Source: an uncultured Collinsella sp. | GTDB taxonomy: Bacteria > Actinomycetota > Coriobacteriia > Coriobacteriales > Coriobacteriaceae | NCBI GenBank assembly: GCA_900553415.1 | Contig: USDH01000017.1 | Location: forward strand, 1-17,508 | Direction of reading: 5' to 3' | Length of the DNA stretch: 17,508 nucleotides | Part shown: piece by piece, positions 13,902 through 17,508 of the stretch | Position numbering within the stretch: the stretch's first letter is position 1 | How the letters are laid out: each line of letters begins with the position of its first letter | The notes under the pieces: generated by a model | Databases searched by the model: none | Seen by the model: only the letters and a program-made list of their open reading frames with translations | Told to the model about the DNA's origin: nothing | Made by a program: the position numbers and the translations under genes

Positions 13902-15924
13902 GCGCGGTCTCCTCTTCGATCTGGGTGGAAAGCTCCAGCCATTCGTCCTCGAGCTTGGGTAGCTCTTGCTTAAGGCCGTTATATTCCCCCAGCGCGGCGT
14001 TGAACTTGTCTTGATCGGCATAAAGCTCTTCGCTTGCCATCAATTCCATAAGCTCGTCATAGCGGGCGCGCTTTTTATCGAGCTCCGTCTCGATCTTCTT
14101 GAGCTGGTTGCGCACGCCCTTGAGCTTTTTGTTGAGCGCGGTACGGGCCTGTGCCTCAGCGCGCTTTTGCTCCTTGGTCTTTTTGCCCTCGGCCGGCTTG
14201 GGGGCCGCGGTGGGGCTGCTGTCTTGGGCGGCGTTGGCGGGCTTAGTGCTCTTGCCTGCCGCAGGCGCACTCTCCCCTGCCGCCTCGGCGGCGGCGCGGG
14301 CCGCGAGGTCCTCGCGCTTGTAGAGGTAGTAGTCGTAGTCGCCGTCGTAGACCGTGACCTTGCCATCGCGGATGTCGATGACGCGGTTGGCCACGGCGCG
14401 TACCAAGTGCTCGTCGTGGCTGATTAGCACGATGGTACCGGGGAAGTTTTGCAGGGCGTTCTCGAGCATGTCCACCGAGTCGATGTCCAGGTGGTTGGTG
14501 GGCTCGTCCAGGCACAGGAGCGCCTCGGGGGCCACGAGCATCTTGGCCAGGGCCAGACGCGCCTTTTCGCCGCCGGAGAGGACGCGAACCTGTTTCTCGA
14601 TGGAATCGTTGTCGCTAAACAGGAAGGCGCCCAGCAGGCTGCGCTGCTGCGGCACGGTCCACTTGGGCGTGACGGTGTCGATCTCTTGTAGGACGGTGTT
14701 GGACTCGGTCATGCCTTCGAGCGCGTGCTGGGCGTAGTAGGCCACGCCCACGTTGGTGCCCAGATCGCGGGTGCCGGTGGTGGGTGGCTCCAGGCCGGCG
14801 AGGATCTTCATGAGCGTGGACTTGCCGGCGCCGTTGGGGCCGACGAGCGCCACGTGCTCGCCGCGGTAGAGCTTGAGGTCGATGTCGCTGTAGATGTGCT
14901 TGTTACCGTAGGACTTGGAGACGCCCTCCAGGCCCACTACCATATCGCCGGAGCGCGGTGGGTCAGGGAACTTAAAGTCGATGTGCTTGTGGCCCTCGGG
15001 AAGGATGACGAGCTCCTTTTTGATCTGCTCGATCTTGCGGATGCGTTCCTGCGCCTGGGCGGCCTTGGTGGGCTTATAGCGGAACTTGTCGACGAAGACC
15101 TGCATGTGGGCGATGTCGCGCTCCTGGGCGGCACGCTTGGCGCGCATCTGCTCCAGGTTGTCCTCGCGCTGCTTGAGGTAGCTGCTGTAGTTGCCGGTGT
15201 AGGTGGTCACGCGACGGTTTTCGAGGGCGGCGACGTGGTCGACGCAGGCGTCCATGAAGGCGCGGTCGTGGCTGACGATGAGCACGGCGCCGTCGTAGTT
15301 GGCGATAAAGCCGCGCAGCCACTGGACGCTTTCGAGGTCCAAGTGGTTGGTGGGCTCGTCCAGAAGCAGCAGATCGGGGTGGCGCAGGAAGAGCTTGGCA
15401 AGCGCGATGCGCATCTGCCAGCCGCCCGAGAACTCGGAACACGGGCGCTCAAAGTCGGCGACCTTAAAGCCCAGGCCGGATAGGATTTTGCGGGCGTTGC
15501 TCTCGAGCTCGTAGCCGCCCAGGTGCTCAAAGCGGTCCTGGACCTGTCCGTACTCGTTGAGGAGTGCGTCGACGTCCTTGCCTTGCTCGGAGAGCTCGGT
15601 GATCTGGGCCTGCAGCTCGTTGGCGCGCTCACCCATACGGCGGATTTCCTTGGCGGCAGCCATGACCTCGGCAAGGATGGTGGTGTCCTTTTGCTCCAGG
15701 TTGGTTTCCTGCTCTAGGTAGCCCACCTGGCAGTCCTTGGCGTACTGGACCTGGCCGGCGTCGGGGCTGTCGATGCCCATGATGATCTTGAGCATGGTAG
15801 TTTTGCCGGCGCCATTGGGGCCCACGAGCGCAAAGCGTTCGCCGGGATTTATCTGGAAGGAAGCGCCGCTAAAGAGGACGCGAGCGCCGAAGCTTTTTTC
15901 GATCTTGTCGACCAGGAGGATCAT
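13888..15924 (-). CDS. ABC-F family ATPase (ribosome-associated type)
   Basis: A 678-residue soluble protein with two ABC ATPase domains and no transmembrane part, as in ABC-F factors that act at the ribosomal E site. Domain 1 has GPNGAGKTT (35-43), signature FSGGW (165-169) and LLLLDEPTNHLD (185-196). The linker at about 245-315 is charged and helical, matching the P-site tRNA interaction motif region. Domain 2 has GPNGAGKST (362-370), signature LSGGEKARLALAK (449-461) and CLDEPTNHLD (471-480). An Ala/Pro/Lys spacer (545-590) leads to a C-terminal coiled coil (about 590-675), as in Uup-like members. Whether it is a housekeeping translation factor or gives antibiotic protection cannot be told from sequence. 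AAAGG precedes the ATG, and the gene begins only 31 nt after the tRNA terminator. Confidence 0.93.
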   Translation of the reverse strand: MILLVDKIEKSFGARVLFSGASFQINPGERFALVGPNGAGKTTMLKIIMGIDSPDAGQVQYAKDCQVGYLEQETNLEQKDTTILAEVMAAAKEIRRMGERANELQAQITELSEQGKDVDALLNEYGQVQDRFEHLGGYELESNARKILSGLGFKVADFERPCSEFSGGWQMRIALAKLFLRHPDLLLLDEPTNHLDLESVQWLRGFIANYDGAVLIVSHDRAFMDACVDHVAALENRRVTTYTGNYSSYLKQREDNLEQMRAKRAAQERDIAHMQVFVDKFRYKPTKAAQAQERIRKIEQIKKELVILPEGHKHIDFKFPDPPRSGDMVVGLEGVSKSYGNKHIYSDIDLKLYRGEHVALVGPNGAGKSTLMKILAGLEPPTTGTRDLGTNVGVAYYAQHALEGMTESNTVLQEIDTVTPKWTVPQQRSLLGAFLFSDNDSIEKQVRVLSGGEKARLALAKMLVAPEALLCLDEPTNHLDIDSVDMLENALQNFPGTIVLISHDEHLVRAVANRVIDIRDGKVTVYDGDYDYYLYKREDLAARAAAEAAGESAPAAGKSTKPANAAQDSSPTAAPKPAEGKKTKEQKRAEAQARTALNKKLKGVRNQLKKIETELDKKRARYDELMELMASEELYADQDKFNAALGEYNGLKQELPKLEDEWLELSTQIEEETARELS
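13909..13914 (-). promoter_or_regulatory. Ribosome-binding site for the GTG-started membrane gene
   Basis: GAGGAG on the minus strand, 7 nt before the GTG at 13901 and within the Glu-rich end of the ABC-F gene. It is the main support for a GTG start rather than the ATG at 13871. Confidence 0.55.
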
Positions 15925-15955
15925 GGTGCCGCCTTTGACCTTGTGTGCCTATATG

Positions 15956-15984
15956 AAAAAAGGCCCCAACTTGCGTTGGAGCCT
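15956..15984 (-). terminator. Intrinsic terminator of tRNA-Ala
   Basis: On the minus strand a 10-bp stem (AGGCTCCAAC with GTTGGGGCCT, one G-T pair) closes a GCAA tetraloop and is followed at once by a run of six T. It lies 15 nt downstream of the tRNA 3' end and 31 nt before the ABC-F start codon, so it both ends the tRNA transcript and could limit read-through into ABC-F. Confidence 0.9.
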
Positions 15985-15999
15985 CATTCAATGCTCGGG

Positions 16000-16072
16000 T
16001 GGAGACGAGGGGGATCGAACCCCTGACCTCTTGACTGCCAGTCAAGCGCTCTCCCAGCTGAGCTACGCCCCC
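16000..16072 (-). tRNA. tRNA-Ala (anticodon GGC)
   Basis: The minus strand folds as a complete cloverleaf. The acceptor GGGGGCG pairs with CGTCTCC (two G-T pairs). The D arm is TAGCTCAGCTGGGAGAGC. The anticodon stem is CTTGA/TCAAG with loop CTGGCAG, so the anticodon is GGC (16037-16039) and reads the alanine codon GCC. The T arm is AGGGG-TTCGATC-CCCCT. The discriminator base is A at 16000. The next bases are CCC, so CCA is not encoded and must be added after transcription. Alanine GCC is a frequent codon in such GC-rich genomes. Confidence 0.97.
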
Positions 16073-16084
16073 GTGCGAAGAAGT

Positions 16085-16113
16085 ACTATACGGGAACTCG
16101 GACGGCGATGCAA
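16085..16113 (-). promoter_or_regulatory. Promoter of tRNA-Ala
   Basis: On the minus strand there is a TTGCAT -35 box (16108-16113), a 17-nt spacer and a TATAGT -10 box (16085-16090), a good sigma-70 type match. The predicted transcript start is near 16078, about 6 nt before the mature tRNA 5' end. Confidence 0.85.
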
Positions 16114-16117
16114 GGAC

Positions 16118-16132
16118 AATTTTGAAAAATTT
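16118..16132 (-). promoter_or_regulatory. AT-rich UP-like element upstream of the tRNA promoter
   Basis: A 14-of-15 A/T tract (aattttgaaaaattt) lies 4 nt upstream of the -35 box, at roughly -40 to -54 from the predicted start. This is where the RNA polymerase alpha subunit binds UP elements at stable-RNA promoters. The tract is also near-palindromic. It stands out because the flanking DNA is very GC-rich. Confidence 0.55.
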
Positions 16133-16228
16133 CGCAGTCGCGGCGCGGGCCGCCATCCGCTCAACGGCTATCCCGCCGGCACCAGGCCCGTTACCGGGGC
16201 CAATCGCGCTCCCGCCGACCCGGCGATC
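16133..16228. other. Intergenic GC-rich spacer without a supported gene
   Basis: Between the UP-like tract and the inverted-repeat element I see no gene. A small palindrome (GGCCC/GGGCC, 16185-16201, 7-nt loop) contains GTTACCGGGGCC, which resembles the inner part of the neighbouring repeat arm. The repeat element may therefore extend into this stretch in decayed form. Confidence 0.4.
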
Positions 16229-16384
16229 TCAAAACCATGCCGGTTTACGGGGCCGGGACGGGAACCCCCGAGCATGCCGTAATTGGTAAACTCAAAACCG
16301 CAGGTAGCCGACTTGCGCATTCCGTGAAATGCAGGGCACGGACGGCCGGCCCGGGTCCAGCCCCGTAATCCGACATAGTTTTGA
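16229..16384. repeat. 156-bp element with imperfect 28-bp terminal inverted repeats
   Basis: The left arm (plus strand, 16229-16256) and the right arm (minus strand, 16384-16357) both start TCAAAAC and contain TTACGGGGC. Position by position they agree at 24 of 28 bases, with differences at arm positions 8, 12, 16 and 26, three of them C/T. They enclose 100 bp. Inside are a further TCAAAACC (16280-16288 region), an ATGCCG (16274-16279 region), and a GCATT/AATGC hairpin (16317-16321 and 16328-16332). No transposase frame is present. It could be a MITE-like or REP/BIME-like intergenic repeat, or a long RNA hairpin. Copy number elsewhere cannot be seen from this window. Confidence 0.7.
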
Positions 16385-16409
16385 AATGGCAATAATTCGC
16401 TAGCAGGCA

Positions 16410-16427
16410 AACTAGATCTTTCTAGTT
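16410..16427 (-). terminator. Hairpin after the nuclease-like gene, weak terminator candidate
   Basis: AACTAGA and TCTAGTT form a perfect 7-bp stem with a 4-nt loop, 12 nt downstream of the TAG stop of the nuclease-like gene. On the minus strand only a short TTT follows (two of these T belong to the stem), so termination strength is doubtful. The inverted-repeat element begins 25 nt further on. Confidence 0.35.
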
Positions 16428-16439
16428 CCTTATCGCCGG

Positions 16440-17508
16440 CTAATTTCCGATTTCCAACCAGTTGCACAAAACATTTGCCCGCAGTCGCGTCTCGGCACAC
16501 TTCATTGCCTCGGATTTGGCTTTATATTGAATCCCCAAACGACTGCAGACGCTTTTGATTATGGTGTCTAACTGCTTTTTGTCGTTAAGCATATCGTGGG
16601 TTACCAGGAACACGTCGAAACCCATGCTCTGGAGCGCAGTCATGCGCTCCGCATCGTGATCAAGTACCGCGCCCGAGCCATGGATGACTTCACCTTGGAT
16701 CTCGATAATTACTGCCTTCATTAGGATTGGATTTACAATCACGATGTCGCCGTAGCAAACCTTTTGACCTGCGATGCTTTGGGCTGCCACGGATAGAGGG
16801 GTTAAATCGTTGAGGTACACGTATCTGAATCCTGCACCACCTAGACGTCGAGAACGACTTAGAAGCAGGACCCCAGCGACCTCGAGTGGAGACGCAGCAA
16901 TGCCGATAACCTGCTGAGCGGCATCATAAAACTGCTTTCCCCACATTTGACTTTTGACCTTGTCGGCGAACCGATGCAGATCGCTTAGCTCGATGAGCGG
17001 CTTTCTCATCCAAAGAGAAGTGCCTTTGAGTTTCGTAACCTCTCTTCCATCCTCACGCTTGTTCGTTTGGCCTTCTTTATCTGTGGTCTTTACGGTTGCG
17101 CGGGCGTAAACTCGTTTCCAAGGAACCTCGTCTTCGCCCTCTCCAAGTTCGAACAAATCCTGCGTGCTGGAATTGCGATTCTCCTCTACCGCCATTTTTA
17201 GCTGCATTTCGGCAGCGGGAGCCGGCTCGAAAATAGAAAACCAGCCGCAAAGTTCGTACATGGCCAGTACGAGATCTATTTGGGACACAAAGCGTGTCAT
17301 AGTAAATAACGTGTTAAGCGGATTGGTGACACTAAAGCCTAAGTTAGTGTCGATTGTTGTGCTGACATCCGATGCCCCTTCCCAGCGAATAGTGGAGCGC
17401 AATTCCGAGTGGTGATTACAACAACCTGGCGAAGCAACAGCGATAATCGGGGTCTTGAGGACGTCGGTTACAAACGGGGCTTGGGATAGAGCTCGCCAGC
17501 CTTCTTCG
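16440..17508 (-). CDS. Divergent DUF559/AbiEi-like PD-(D/E)XK nuclease-type protein (5' end outside window)
   Basis: The frame is open from the right edge to a TAG at 16440-16442, giving 355 visible residues. A TTG at 17402 exists, but the frame upstream (EEGWRALSQAPFVTDVLK) stays open and looks coding, so the true start is outside. Numbers below count from that TTG. Residues 22-57 (GFSVTNPLNTLFTM, then YELCGWF) and 171-200 (SPLEVAGVLLLSRSRRLGGAGF) match, from memory, a Coriobacteriia family with an SPMET...LGGYG...LN layout ahead of a DUF559-like nuclease fold. Putative catalytic acids are D219 (YGDIV) and E234 in EIQG (ExQ where relatives often show ExD), followed by D250 and GFDVFLVT (261-268). 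GC is about 45-48% in two hand-counted 60-base lines, against 65% in one der line. This suggests an accessory, possibly transferred gene. Target and role are unknown. Confidence 0.7.
   Translation of the reverse strand, partial: EEGWRALSQAPFVTDVLKTPIIAVASPGCCNHHSELRSTIRWEGASDVSTTIDTNLGFSVTNPLNTLFTMTRFVSQIDLVLAMYELCGWFSIFEPAPAAEMQLKMAVEENRNSSTQDLFELGEGEDEVPWKRVYARATVKTTDKEGQTNKREDGREVTKLKGTSLWMRKPLIELSDLHRFADKVKSQMWGKQFYDAAQQVIGIAASPLEVAGVLLLSRSRRLGGAGFRYVYLNDLTPLSVAAQSIAGQKVCYGDIVIVNPILMKAVIIEIQGEVIHGSGAVLDHDAERMTALQSMGFDVFLVTHDMLNDKKQLDTIIKSVCSRLGIQYKAKSEAMKCAETRLRANVLCNWLEIGN

Noticed and set aside
16000..16072. Integration (att) duplication of the tRNA-Ala 3' end
   Set aside because: Reading by eye I saw no second copy of the tRNA 3' segment in the window. 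A partner site could lie beyond the right edge, but nothing here supports it.
15869..16156. Minus-strand 95-codon open frame with GGVAQLGERLTGSQEVRGS
   Set aside because: This is the sense-strand translation of tRNA-Ala, a common database artefact, not a protein.
15737..16282. Plus-strand 181-codon open frame across the tRNA gene
   Set aside because: It contains GDRTPDLLTASQALSQLSYA, the well-known false translation of the antisense of a tRNA gene. It also crosses the terminator and tRNA promoter.
16168..16500. Minus-strand 110-codon open frame through the inverted-repeat element
   Set aside because: It starts inside the nuclease-like gene in another frame and consists mostly of translated repeat sequence without recognisable domains or an SD. 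Non-coding repeat is the better reading, though I keep some doubt because the frame stays open.
1..17508. CRISPR arrays, rRNA genes or insertion-sequence transposases
   Set aside because: No regularly spaced repeats, rRNA-like segments or transposase motifs were seen on either strand.

Overview
This is a GC-rich actinobacterial chromosome segment. I read it as Coriobacteriia, probably Collinsella or a close relative. The basis is the gene order, the style of the proteins, and the right-hand accessory gene, whose layout I recognise from Coriobacteriia proteins. The genus is inference; no database was searched. Every gene I can support lies on the minus strand, so transcription runs from right to left.

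Right edge, about 16073-17508: an accessory zone. A gene open at the window edge encodes a divergent PD-(D/E)XK (DUF559/AbiEi-like) nuclease-type protein, and its DNA is visibly less GC-rich than the rest. Downstream of it is a 156-bp element with imperfect 28-bp terminal inverted repeats (24/28 identical). Next comes tRNA-Ala(GGC), with a good promoter, an UP-like AT tract and an intrinsic terminator.

Main block, 1-15924: one tight run of core genes. In transcription order they are an ABC-F ATPase, a small two-helix membrane protein, an M50 site-2-type protease, an 84-nt gap with inverted repeats, scpA, scpB, an RluB/RsuA-type pseudouridine synthase, cmk, a plsC-like acyltransferase, ispH, a radical-SAM DUF512 protein, der, plsY, gpsA, rpe, a cysteine desulfurase, a Nif3-family metal protein, a coiled-coil zinc-ribbon protein, and the first 21 codons of what looks like coaBC. 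Most junctions overlap by 4-14 nt or are separated by 20 nt or less, which suggests translational coupling. The only larger gaps are 66 nt (rluB to cmk) and 84 nt (M50 gene to scpA).

The block joins several core processes: chromosome condensation (ScpAB), ribosome maturation and translation (RluB, Der, ABC-F), phospholipid synthesis (GpsA makes sn-glycerol-3-phosphate, PlsY adds the first acyl chain, PlsC adds the second), isoprenoid synthesis (IspH), CMP recycling (Cmk), the pentose phosphate pathway (Rpe), sulfur and metal handling (cysteine desulfurase, Nif3) and CoA synthesis. The scpA-scpB-rluB-cmk-der order is common in Actinobacteria. The cmk-plsC-ispH-DUF512-der-plsY-gpsA order is familiar from Clostridia-type genomes.

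The best candidates for novelty are the inverted-repeat element and the nuclease-like gene beside the tRNA, a PlsC with HX4E instead of HX4D, a zinc ribbon missing one cysteine, and a small unassigned membrane protein between the ABC-F and M50 genes.
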